Assembly: GCA_964523735.1 (NCBI GenBank)
Contig: CAZFYZ010000079.1
Coordinates: forward strand, 1-17,212
Length of the DNA: 17,212 nucleotides
Reading direction: 5' to 3'
From: CAZFYZ01 sp964523735
Lineage (GTDB): Bacteria; Armatimonadota; UBA5829
This document shows, in pieces, positions 7,285-14,234 of the stretch. The number at the start of each line of letters is the position of its first letter. The first letter of the stretch is position 1. Made by a program: the position numbers and the translations under genes. Below the pieces are notes generated by a model. The model ran no database searches, was not told where the DNA came from, and saw only the letters and a program-made list of their open reading frames with translations.

Positions 7285-8379
7285 TTGCGCATTGTGATGT
7301 TCTACCATTCGCTTGTGTCCGACTGGAACCACGGCAATGCCCACTTCCTGCGCGGCGTCGCCACCGAACTGATCACGCGTGGTCACGAAGTGGCGATCTA
7401 TGAGCCTGAGAATGCGTGGAGTCGCAGCAATCTGATCGCCGAGCATGGCCTCGAGCCGATCCACCGGTTCCACGAGGCTTACCCGCTCATCTCAAGCACG
7501 TTCTATGACCCCAAAGACCTCGATCTGGACGCCGCACTTGCAGGGGCGGACTTGGTCATAGTGCACGAATGGAATGAGCACGAACTGGTGCAGCGTGTTG
7601 GCGAGCATCGTGCCCATCACTCCGGCTACAGACTGCTGTTCCACGACACGCACCATCGCAGCGTCACTGACAGGGACAACATGTCCCACTATGACTTGTC
7701 GGGATACGATGGGGTGCTGGCCTTTGGACGTGTGATAAGAGACCTGTACATCGAGCACGGTTGGGCCAGGAATGCGTGGACTTGGCACGAGGGGGCAGAT
7801 GTTCGGGTCTTCCGTCCGCTCAAGACCACGCCGAACGATGGGGACATCGTGTGGATCGGCAACTGGGGTGATGATGAGCGCGCGGCTGAGATCGAGGAGT
7901 TTCTGGTAAAGCCTGTGGTCGATCTGAGGCTTAAGGCCTCCGTATACGGAGTGAGGTACCCTGAGCACGCACTGCGGAAGCTCAAGAATGCCGGGATCAG
8001 CTATCGGGGGTGGCTCCCTAACTTCGAGGTTCCTCAGGTATTTCCGCGGTTCAAGCTGACGGTACACATACCGCGCAAGCCCTATGTGAAGGCACTGCCG
8101 GGAATCCCGACTATTCGGGTCTTTGAGGCACTGGCGTGCGGGGTTCCCATGGTTTCGGCACTATGGGAGGACCGTGAGCGCTTGTTCTCGCCGGGACGAG
8201 ACTTTCTGACAGCAGCGGATTGCGGCGATATGAAGCGGCAGATCAAAAGGCTTCTTGAGGATCCGGCGCTTGCCGAGCGGGTTGCTCAAGACGGGCGGGA
8301 GACGATACTCGGTCGTCACACCTGCGCGCACCGAGTCGATGAGCTGCTATCGATCTACAACGATCTGGAGGGAACGTAA
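7285..8379 (+). CDS. CgeB-like glycosyltransferase (first of three tandem)
   Basis: A 364-residue GT-B-type protein of the CgeB/spore-maturation-like glycosyltransferase group (family assignment by recalled similarity). It opens with FYHSLVSDWNHGNAHFLRG, and its C-terminal donor domain carries IPTIRVFEALACGVPMVSALWED and HTCAHRVDELL near the end. All three tandem genes share the pattern S-x-W-x-N-G-x-A near the N-terminus, a FEAxACG block and an HTxAHR tail. No membrane segments are seen. The start is uncertain: I chose TTG at 7285, preceded by GAGG at good distance; an upstream TTG at 7255 would overlap the GT4 gene, and an ATG at 7297 would clip the first strand. It ends TAATG, overlapping the next start by one base. 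The substrate is unknown. Confidence 0.82.
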   Translation: MRIVMFYHSLVSDWNHGNAHFLRGVATELITRGHEVAIYEPENAWSRSNLIAEHGLEPIHRFHEAYPLISSTFYDPKDLDLDAALAGADLVIVHEWNEHELVQRVGEHRAHHSGYRLLFHDTHHRSVTDRDNMSHYDLSGYDGVLAFGRVIRDLYIEHGWARNAWTWHEGADVRVFRPLKTTPNDGDIVWIGNWGDDERAAEIEEFLVKPVVDLRLKASVYGVRYPEHALRKLKNAGISYRGWLPNFEVPQVFPRFKLTVHIPRKPYVKALPGIPTIRVFEALACGVPMVSALWEDRERLFSPGRDFLTAADCGDMKRQIKRLLEDPALAERVAQDGRETILGRHTCAHRVDELLSIYNDLEGT

Positions 8380-9443
8380 TGAAGATCGCGTTCTTTGGAT
8401 CGAGTCTTGTGTCAGCCTACTGGAATGGCGCAGCAACATACTATCGAGGCATCATCCACGCGATGTATCATCGTGGCCATACGATCACGTTCTATGAGCC
8501 TGACGCCTATGGCCGGCAGGAGCATAGAGACATCCCGGATCCCGAGTGGGCGAAAGTTGTCGTCTACCCTGGTGAAGGCGAGGATGGGGTGATGGCCGCG
8601 ATCGAGCAGACGCGAAGCGCGGATGTGATCGTGAAGGCCAGCGGAGTAGGCGTGTTCGATAGACTACTCGAAGAAGCCGTTCCCGCGATGAAGCGACCAT
8701 CCAACAAGGTCGTGTACTGGGACGTTGATGCGCCGGCAACACTCGAGCGGCTTCGGGACGACCCGGATGATCCATTCGCGGCGCTGATCCCACGATACGA
8801 CATCGTTTTGACCTATGGCGGCGGGCAGCCTGTAGTTGATGGCTATCTGGCCCTTGGGGCAAAGAGCTGTACGCCTGTCTACAACGCTTTGGACCCCGCG
8901 ACCCACCATCCGGTACAGCCCGACGCACGCTTTGCAGCTGAGCTGAGCTTCCTGGGCAACCGACTGCCCGATCGTGAGGCGCGCGTAGAGGAGTTCTTTC
9001 TGAGCGCCGCCTCTGAGCTTCCCTGGCGGCACTTTCTGCTGGGCGGCGAGGGGTGGAGCGACAAGCGCATACCGGTGAATGTGACTTACGCCGGCCACGT
9101 CTACACAGCCGATCACAACGCATTCAACTGTTCTCCCAAGGCAATTCTCAACATCGCCCGTGACAGCATGGCTCGTTTCGGGTACTCCCCTGCCACGCGA
9201 GTGTTTGAGGCCGCAGGCGCAGCGGCTTGCATCATCACCGACGACTGGGCCGGAATCGAGCTGTTCCTGGAACCCGAGAAAGAGGTGCTGGTAGCTGCAA
9301 ATGGCACAGAAGTAGCGGCGCATCTGGAGAGCTTGACGACCGAGCGCTCCAAGGAGATCGGACTTGCAGCCTACAGCAGGGTAGTAGAAGAGCATACCTA
9401 TGCGCACAGAGCCGCTCAGGTGGAGGGACTGCTGGATGGCTGA
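8379..9443 (+). CDS. CgeB-like glycosyltransferase (second of three tandem)
   Basis: A 354-residue paralogue of its two neighbours. It starts MKIAFFGSSLVSAYWNGAAT, the shared N-terminal S-x-x-W-N-G-x-A-T motif with the glycine loop, followed by a YYRGIIHAM helix. The C-terminal domain has SPATRVFEAAGAAACIITDDW and ends HTYAHRAAQVEGLL. Glycosyltransferase GT-B fold and cytosolic location are inferred. The ATG overlaps the previous stop codon (TAATG) and its own stop lies 8 nt inside the next gene, so expression is strongly coupled to both neighbours. The middle region diverges from the other two copies (for example VVYWDVDAPATLERL), which suggests a different acceptor rather than redundancy. 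Confidence 0.85.
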   Translation: MKIAFFGSSLVSAYWNGAATYYRGIIHAMYHRGHTITFYEPDAYGRQEHRDIPDPEWAKVVVYPGEGEDGVMAAIEQTRSADVIVKASGVGVFDRLLEEAVPAMKRPSNKVVYWDVDAPATLERLRDDPDDPFAALIPRYDIVLTYGGGQPVVDGYLALGAKSCTPVYNALDPATHHPVQPDARFAAELSFLGNRLPDREARVEEFFLSAASELPWRHFLLGGEGWSDKRIPVNVTYAGHVYTADHNAFNCSPKAILNIARDSMARFGYSPATRVFEAAGAAACIITDDWAGIELFLEPEKEVLVAANGTEVAAHLESLTTERSKEIGLAAYSRVVEEHTYAHRAAQVEGLLDG

Positions 9444-10533
9444 AAGGTTGAGGTTTGTCTTCCTGGGGCTCTCGATTACGTCTTCCTGGGGGAACGGCCA
9501 CGCCACGACGTATCGGGGGCTACTGCGGGAACTCGCCGCACTGGGCCACGAGGTGCTCTTTCTGGAGCGGGATGTACCGTGGTACGCACAGAATAGAGAT
9601 TTGCCTAATCCTCCCTACGCACGGACAGAGCTGTATGATAGCCTGCCGAATTTACGGAAGCGCTTTCGAGCCCAAGTGGAATCGGCGGACATTGCTGTGG
9701 TGGGATCATATGTGCCTGAGGGGATCGCCGTCGGCGAGTGGGTCCTCCGGACTGCGCAGGGGGCAGTGGCGTTCTATGACATAGATACACCCGTTACGCT
9801 GGCGAATGTCGATAACGATGAGTGCCACTACATTTCACGGGAGCAGATCCCGCTATATCAGCTCTATCTGTCATTCACAGGTGGGCCTGTGCTTGAGCGG
9901 CTCGAGCGCGAGTTTGGCTCCCCAATGGCTCGGCCGCTCTACTGCTCATTCGACCCGCAGCTATACTATCCAGAGGAACAGGAGCAACACTGGGATCTGG
10001 GGTATCTGGGGACATTTAGCCAGGACAGGCAGCCGGCGTTGGAAGAGCTTCTGCTGCAGCCGGCGCGAGAATGGCCCGAAGGCAGATTTGTGGTAGCCGG
10101 CCCGCAATATCCGGACAGCATATCCTGGCCGCCGAACGTGACGCACATCCAGCACCTGCCACCATCGGAGCATAGGGAGTTCTACTGCTCCCAACGTTTC
10201 ACGCTCAACCTCACCCGAGAAGACATGCGTACGGCGGGGTATTGCCCAAGCGTCAGGCTCTTTGAGGCTGCGGCTTGCGGCAGCCCGATCATCAGCGATC
10301 GATGGGAAGGGCTTGACACGATATTCACGCCCGAAAGCGAGATTCTGACGGCTGCGTCGTCGAGAGAAGTCCTGAACATTCTATACAGTCTGCCCAAAGA
10401 CTCATCGCAAGAGATCGGCAGGCGCGCGCGATCTCGAGTCCTCTCCGAGCACACGGCCGCGCATAGAGCCAGACAACTCGAGGGCTATACGCTCGAGCTG
10501 CTGGATACGGCTACCGAGCTCACAATCGTTTAG
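9436..10533 (+). CDS. CgeB-like glycosyltransferase (third of three tandem)
   Basis: A 365-residue protein starting MAERLRFVFLGLSITSSWGN, with the ITSSWGNGHATTYRGLL block near residues 13-30. The middle AFYDIDTPVTLANV parallels YWDVDAPATLERL of the preceding gene, so these two copies are the closer pair. The donor-site block CPSVRLFEAAACGSPIISDRW and the tail HTAAHRARQLEGY match the family pattern. The start ATG at 9436 is favoured by GGAGGG at 9422-9427, 8 nt upstream, and gives an 8-nt overlap with the preceding gene. It is followed by a 57-nt gap, the widest in the operon, before the UDP-xylose synthase-like gene. The specific sugar transferred cannot be told from sequence. Confidence 0.85.
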   Translation: MAERLRFVFLGLSITSSWGNGHATTYRGLLRELAALGHEVLFLERDVPWYAQNRDLPNPPYARTELYDSLPNLRKRFRAQVESADIAVVGSYVPEGIAVGEWVLRTAQGAVAFYDIDTPVTLANVDNDECHYISREQIPLYQLYLSFTGGPVLERLEREFGSPMARPLYCSFDPQLYYPEEQEQHWDLGYLGTFSQDRQPALEELLLQPAREWPEGRFVVAGPQYPDSISWPPNVTHIQHLPPSEHREFYCSQRFTLNLTREDMRTAGYCPSVRLFEAAACGSPIISDRWEGLDTIFTPESEILTAASSREVLNILYSLPKDSSQEIGRRARSRVLSEHTAAHRARQLEGYTLELLDTATELTIV

Positions 10534-10590
10534 CATCTACTTTCGCCCGGGTAGCAGTTGAAGAAGAACTGACTTGAGGCGAGTAGATTC

Positions 10591-11574
10591 ATGAGCACCT
10601 ATTCAGCGACCAAGCACGCCGTCGTGGCAGGCGGGGCGGGGTTTCTAGGCTCTCACCTGTGCGACCTGCTGCTCGATAGAGGGTATCGCGTGACCTGCGT
10701 AGACAACCTAATCACTGGCAGCCGCGACAACATAGCCCACAACCTCCAAAGCCCGGACTTCTCGTTCGTACAGAGCGACATCGCTACATATGAGCACTCG
10801 GCAGACCCCATAGACGTGATCTTCCATCTGGCCTCTCCCGCCAGCCCGGTTGATTACCAGAGACTGCCGCTGCAGACCTTAGACGCCGGCTCGTCCGGGA
10901 CGCGGCGGGCCCTGGATCTCGCAGAGGAGCACGATGCGGCATTTGTGCTCGCCTCGACTTCGGAGGTCTACGGCGATCCGCTTGTCCATCCTCAGGATGA
11001 GGGCTACTGGGGCAATGTGAATCCGACCGGTCCCAGGGCTGTCTACGATGAGGCCAAGCGCTTCGCGGAGGCAATGACGACAGCCTATCGGGTCCACTGC
11101 GGCGTACAGACGCGCATCGCCCGCATATTCAACACCTACGGCCCGCGGATGCGCTGTCATGATGGGCGTGTAGTGCCAGAGATGATCATGCAGGGCCTCA
11201 GCGGCGAGCCCATAACCGTGTATGGCGACGGTTCACAGACCAGGAGCTTCTGCTATGTTTCGGATGAAATCGAAGGGCTACACCGTCTGTACGAATCTGG
11301 GGTTGAGGACCCGGTCAATATAGGCAGCCCGCGAGAGAGCACTATCCTGGAGTTTGCCGAGATGGTGCGCCAGTTGACTGATACGGACAACAAGATAGTG
11401 TTTCGCCCGCTTCCGACAGATGATCCACACCGCCGGCAGCCTGATATCAGCCGGGCTCGTGAACACCTCGGTTGGGAGCCCGCGATCTCGCTTGAGGTGG
11501 GTCTGGCGAAGACTGTGGACTACTTCCGAGCAATGTTCTGTCTTCAGCCTGCCGAGCTTGCCTCCAGTCACTAG
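10591..11574 (+). CDS. uxs: UDP-glucuronate decarboxylase (UDP-xylose synthase)-like SDR
   Basis: A 327-residue extended SDR. The NAD motif is AGGAGFLG at 13-20; HLASPASPVDYQ (79-90), STSEVYGDPLVHPQ (122-135) and YWGNVNPTGPRAVYDEAKR (139-157) are signatures of UDP-glucuronate decarboxylase, with catalytic Tyr152 and Lys156 and the following ARIFNTYGPRM. These enzymes convert UDP-glucuronate to UDP-xylose in the cytosol. The family's usual YDEGKR is YDEAKR here. The length matches bacterial soluble forms. A GAGG at 10576-10579 precedes the ATG by 11 nt. It is separated from the glycosyltransferases by 57 nt but runs the same way, so it could supply pentose donor for them. A related 4-ketopentose-forming activity cannot be excluded. 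Confidence 0.88.
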   Translation: MSTYSATKHAVVAGGAGFLGSHLCDLLLDRGYRVTCVDNLITGSRDNIAHNLQSPDFSFVQSDIATYEHSADPIDVIFHLASPASPVDYQRLPLQTLDAGSSGTRRALDLAEEHDAAFVLASTSEVYGDPLVHPQDEGYWGNVNPTGPRAVYDEAKRFAEAMTTAYRVHCGVQTRIARIFNTYGPRMRCHDGRVVPEMIMQGLSGEPITVYGDGSQTRSFCYVSDEIEGLHRLYESGVEDPVNIGSPRESTILEFAEMVRQLTDTDNKIVFRPLPTDDPHRRQPDISRAREHLGWEPAISLEVGLAKTVDYFRAMFCLQPAELASSH

Positions 11575-11836
11575 CCCGGTATTTCGTTCTTCCCCGCCCA
11601 GCACTCCGCCGTGTCTAGTGCCTCCCGTACTTCAGACTCCGGAAAGGCCTTCGGAAACACCTGATTCATCTACGTTCGGCAAGGAGATCAGGGCACAGGT
11701 AGTAGAAGTTGTCACCATAGGTTCGGATCGTAATGACGCGGAGAAGGGGATGTCCCGCAATTAGCCTGGCGCCTCTCGGAGATCAAACGGCGGCACACTA
11801 AGTGGGGATGTGCCCTACTGGAGGGATAGCATAACG
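11575..11836. other. Intergenic region between biosynthetic and catabolic sets
   Basis: This 262-nt stretch has no convincing gene; the one overlapping reading frame is proline/serine-rich shadow of the upstream gene. No hairpin followed by a T-run marks a terminator. TTGTCA at 11709-11714 resembles a -35 box but its partner 16 nt later (TAATGA) is a poor -10. GGAGGG at 11820-11825 is the probable ribosome-binding site of the next gene. It is the natural transcriptional boundary between the two gene sets. Confidence 0.6.
11820..11825 (+). promoter_or_regulatory. Ribosome-binding site of the amidohydrolase gene
   Basis: GGAGGG lies 11 nt before the ATG at 11837. It argues for that ATG over the in-frame GTG at 11810, which would put this purine run inside the coding region. 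Confidence 0.6.
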
Positions 11837-12871
11837 ATGAACCTGAGCATAGATGGATCAGGCGACAGACGGATCTATGAAGAGGAACTAAGCCCGTGGC
11901 TGCCGGAGAGGATATATGATTGCCACGTTCACATCAGCATACCAAAGAATTGTGGCCATTTTTCCCAGGAGCGCCGGAACCAGTTCTGGACTATGGAAGT
12001 GGGCGTGTTCCAGACGTGGGAGGAGATGAGAGCTAATCACCGCCTGCTCTTTCCTGGGAGGGACGTTGACTCACTGGTCTTTGGCGGGGTGTATCGAGAG
12101 CAGGACTCGCGGAGTGGGAATGACTATGTGCTTTCAGGCATCCGGAACCCCCTGAACCGAGCTGATGGACTTCTGGTGACGAGGCCCGAATGGGACGCCG
12201 CGGTGATCGAGGACGCCATGGCCAAGGGGTTCTTGGGAATCAAGCCCTACCCCGATCTGGCGGCACAAGAGAGCCTGGAAGTCAGCATCTATGACTTCCT
12301 GCCTCACTCGCACCTGACAGCTCTGAACCAGCTGAATGGAGTCCTGATGCTGCCCCTCCCACGCGCCGGACGGCTCGGCGACCCCGACAATATTCGCGAA
12401 CTGCTCGAGATAGCCGAACGCTATCCATCCATTCGCCTGATAGTGGCGCACATAGGACGTGCATACTGCCTGCCAGCCGCTCAGGAAAGCCTGCCGCGCT
12501 TCGCGGACATGCAAGGAATCTTCTTCGACACCGCAGCAAATCTCAACGCCGATGTCTTCCAGCTTACAATGGAAACAATGGGCCCGGATCGAATGCTTTT
12601 CGGCACTGATTTGCCCCTGATGATGATGAGAGGCTGCAGGGACCACCTGGGCGCGGACTATGTGAACTACACCAACGGCCCCTACTCCTGGAACACAAAC
12701 CGCAAGAGCCCAGAGGAGGAAGCCCGTTATACCTACTATGTCTATGAGCAACTGCGTGCCCTGATCAAGGCGGCCAAGAACGCGGGTCTCGACAAACCGG
12801 CATTTCACAAGATCCTCTATCACAACGCAGCGAAGCTGTTGGGCAAGCCGATCGGCAACTCGAAGGTCTAG
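11837..12871 (+). CDS. Amidohydrolase-2 (COG2159-type) metal-dependent hydrolase/decarboxylase
   Basis: A 344-residue TIM-barrel protein of the amidohydrolase superfamily. The metal motif YDCHVHI (His30, His32), GIKPYPD (Lys136), VAHIGRAY (His205) and the late aspartate in LFGTDLP (Asp258) are visible. The strand where this family usually carries a further metal histidine reads LMLPLPRAGRL (about 170-180), with proline where histidine is expected, so metal binding may be altered. Family members hydrolyse or decarboxylate ring or lactone-like substrates; the substrate here is unknown. I preferred the ATG at 11837, preceded by GGAGGG, over the GTG at 11810. It is followed after 109 nt by an oxidoreductase, and with it may process a sugar acid or lactone (inference). 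Confidence 0.85.
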   Translation: MNLSIDGSGDRRIYEEELSPWLPERIYDCHVHISIPKNCGHFSQERRNQFWTMEVGVFQTWEEMRANHRLLFPGRDVDSLVFGGVYREQDSRSGNDYVLSGIRNPLNRADGLLVTRPEWDAAVIEDAMAKGFLGIKPYPDLAAQESLEVSIYDFLPHSHLTALNQLNGVLMLPLPRAGRLGDPDNIRELLEIAERYPSIRLIVAHIGRAYCLPAAQESLPRFADMQGIFFDTAANLNADVFQLTMETMGPDRMLFGTDLPLMMMRGCRDHLGADYVNYTNGPYSWNTNRKSPEEEARYTYYVYEQLRALIKAAKNAGLDKPAFHKILYHNAAKLLGKPIGNSKV

Positions 12872-12980
12872 GACGTCCGCAATTCCCGAAAGGAAGACCC
12901 GCGGTGGAGAAGGAATCATCCTGCAGGAACGCGCGCGGCATTTCCGGACCGGCGTTATCGTCACAGCAGAGGAGCAGAAC
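12872..12980. other. Short intergenic region before the oxidoreductase gene
   Basis: No gene, clear promoter or terminator is visible. AGAGGAG at about 12968-12974, 6 nt before the GTG at 12981, is a good ribosome-binding site and fixes that start. Confidence 0.6.
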
Positions 12981-14093
12981 GTGTCCAAGAAGATCAGAAT
13001 CGGAGTAGTAGGTGGGGAGTTCGGGGCCACGTTCCATTGGCACCGTGAGCCCAACTGTATCGTAGAGGCTGTCAGCGACCTGAGAGAAGACAGACGCAAG
13101 CATCTTGTGGACGTCTACAAGTGCAACAAGTCTTACAACTCATTAGAGGAGTTGATCAATGACAAGAATGTTGACGCAGTTGCGGTGTTCTCCGGAGCCC
13201 CCAATCACGTGCGGCACTCTGTCGCATGCATGAAGGCCGGCAAGCATGTCATATCGGCCGTGCCTGCCTGCGTCTCGATTGAGCAGGCCGAGGAGTTGCT
13301 CGCAGCCCAGAAGAAGACCGGAATGACCTATATGATGGCGGAAACGAGCTACTACCATCCCGCGCTTATCTCAGCACGAAAGTTCCTCGCTGAAGACAAG
13401 TTCGGAGACATCTACTACACCGAAGCGGAATATCATCACGCCGGAATGGAGTACAGCCTCTGGAAGGACGAGCAGGGCAAGCACACTTGGCGCTGGGGCC
13501 TTCCGCCGATGCTCTACCCCACCCACTGCACCGCGTTCCTGGTCGGGTTGACCGGCGAGCGACTTGTTGAGGTAAGCTGCCTGGGATGGGGCGATGGCGA
13601 TCCCATCATGGAAGGCAACACCTACAACAACAAGTTCTGGAACGAGACCGCGTTCTTCAAGACCGACAAGGGCAATGCATTCAGGGTTTCGATCAACTGG
13701 CGCGGCGCTTTCGGAGGGACGGAGCGGGCTCAGTGGTATGGCAGCAAGATGAGCTTGTTTGAGCCGCACCCGAATGGCCTGGACTCCGTCATCCGCCGTG
13801 CTTCCCAGAAGATGGGGCAGGACAGCGCGGGGTTCGCTCGGGCAGAGGCTGAGTTCGAGAAGTACGAGCAACCGAACTGGGCCATGACCGAGCTACCCGA
13901 GTCGCTGCGAGTAGGCGGCGGACACGAAGGGGCCGAGCCGTTCTTGACGCACGAGTTCATAGATGCCTTGGTGAACGATCGCAAGCCCGCAGTGGATATC
14001 GCCGAAGCGCTTGCTTACACCGTGCCGGGGATTATCGCGCATCAGTCCGCTCTCAACGGTGGCGTGCAGTTGAAGGTGCCGACCCTCGCGTAG
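12981..14093 (+). CDS. Gfo/Idh/MocA family oxidoreductase lacking the EKP lysine
   Basis: A 370-residue protein with an N-terminal Rossmann fold (RIGVVGGEFGATFHW at 6-20) and a C-terminal Gfo/Idh/MocA beta-sheet domain. After the helix ending CMKAGKHV (83-90), the family motif EKP is replaced by AVP (93-95, in ISAVPACVS). In characterised members that lysine helps catalysis, so this protein may use another mechanism or not be a classical dehydrogenase. The downstream YPTHCTAFLVGLTGE block keeps the histidine (182) typical of the second active-site motif. Cytosolic, no signal peptide. The start is GTG, preceded by AGAGGAG. It sits between an amidohydrolase and a secreted carbohydrate-active protein, suggesting a role in sugar or cyclitol breakdown; the substrate is unknown. 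Confidence 0.88.
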   Translation: MSKKIRIGVVGGEFGATFHWHREPNCIVEAVSDLREDRRKHLVDVYKCNKSYNSLEELINDKNVDAVAVFSGAPNHVRHSVACMKAGKHVISAVPACVSIEQAEELLAAQKKTGMTYMMAETSYYHPALISARKFLAEDKFGDIYYTEAEYHHAGMEYSLWKDEQGKHTWRWGLPPMLYPTHCTAFLVGLTGERLVEVSCLGWGDGDPIMEGNTYNNKFWNETAFFKTDKGNAFRVSINWRGAFGGTERAQWYGSKMSLFEPHPNGLDSVIRRASQKMGQDSAGFARAEAEFEKYEQPNWAMTELPESLRVGGGHEGAEPFLTHEFIDALVNDRKPAVDIAEALAYTVPGIIAHQSALNGGVQLKVPTLA

Positions 14094-14167
14094 ACGGGAA
14101 TGCGGCCTATCATTCATTAGCTGAGCACTTAAGGCGCGATTCTGTTGCGGACGCTCCGGCATTACCG

Positions 14168-14176
14168 TGCTATACT
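14168..14176 (+). promoter_or_regulatory. Candidate extended -10 promoter
   Basis: TGCTATACT fits an extended -10 element (TGn followed by TATACT). The nearest -35-like hexamer, TTGCGG at 14145-14150, is 20 nt upstream, too far for a standard sigma-70 spacing, so the extended -10 would have to carry recognition. It lies about 60 nt before the start chosen for the secreted protein and in the 141-nt gap after the oxidoreductase. Confidence 0.4.
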
Positions 14177-14220
14177 ATGCGAGGAAGCCGGCTATACGAT
14201 CACTGAACCATTAGCCGACT

Positions 14221-14227
14221 GGAGGGG
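14221..14227 (+). promoter_or_regulatory. Ribosome-binding site supporting a TTG start
   Basis: GGAGGGG ends 7 nt before the TTG at 14235. The protein starting there begins directly with a signal peptide, whereas the longer in-frame extension to 14145 puts 30 non-hydrophobic residues in front of it. Confidence 0.75.
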
Positions 14228-14234
14228 CTGCAAG

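Noticed and set aside
11709..11736. TTGTCA with a TAATGA 16 nt later as a sigma-70 promoter before the amidohydrolase
   Set aside because: The -10 candidate matches the consensus poorly, and no extended -10 supports it.
11420..11764. A 114-codon plus-strand frame over the end of the UDP-xylose synthase-like gene and the intergenic region
   Set aside because: Its first half is an out-of-frame reading of that gene, and the rest is Pro/Ser-rich without motif or ribosome-binding site.
12134..13099. A 321-codon minus-strand reading frame
   Set aside because: It lies opposite the amidohydrolase and oxidoreductase genes, whose domain motifs are clear; it is a GC-rich antisense shadow.
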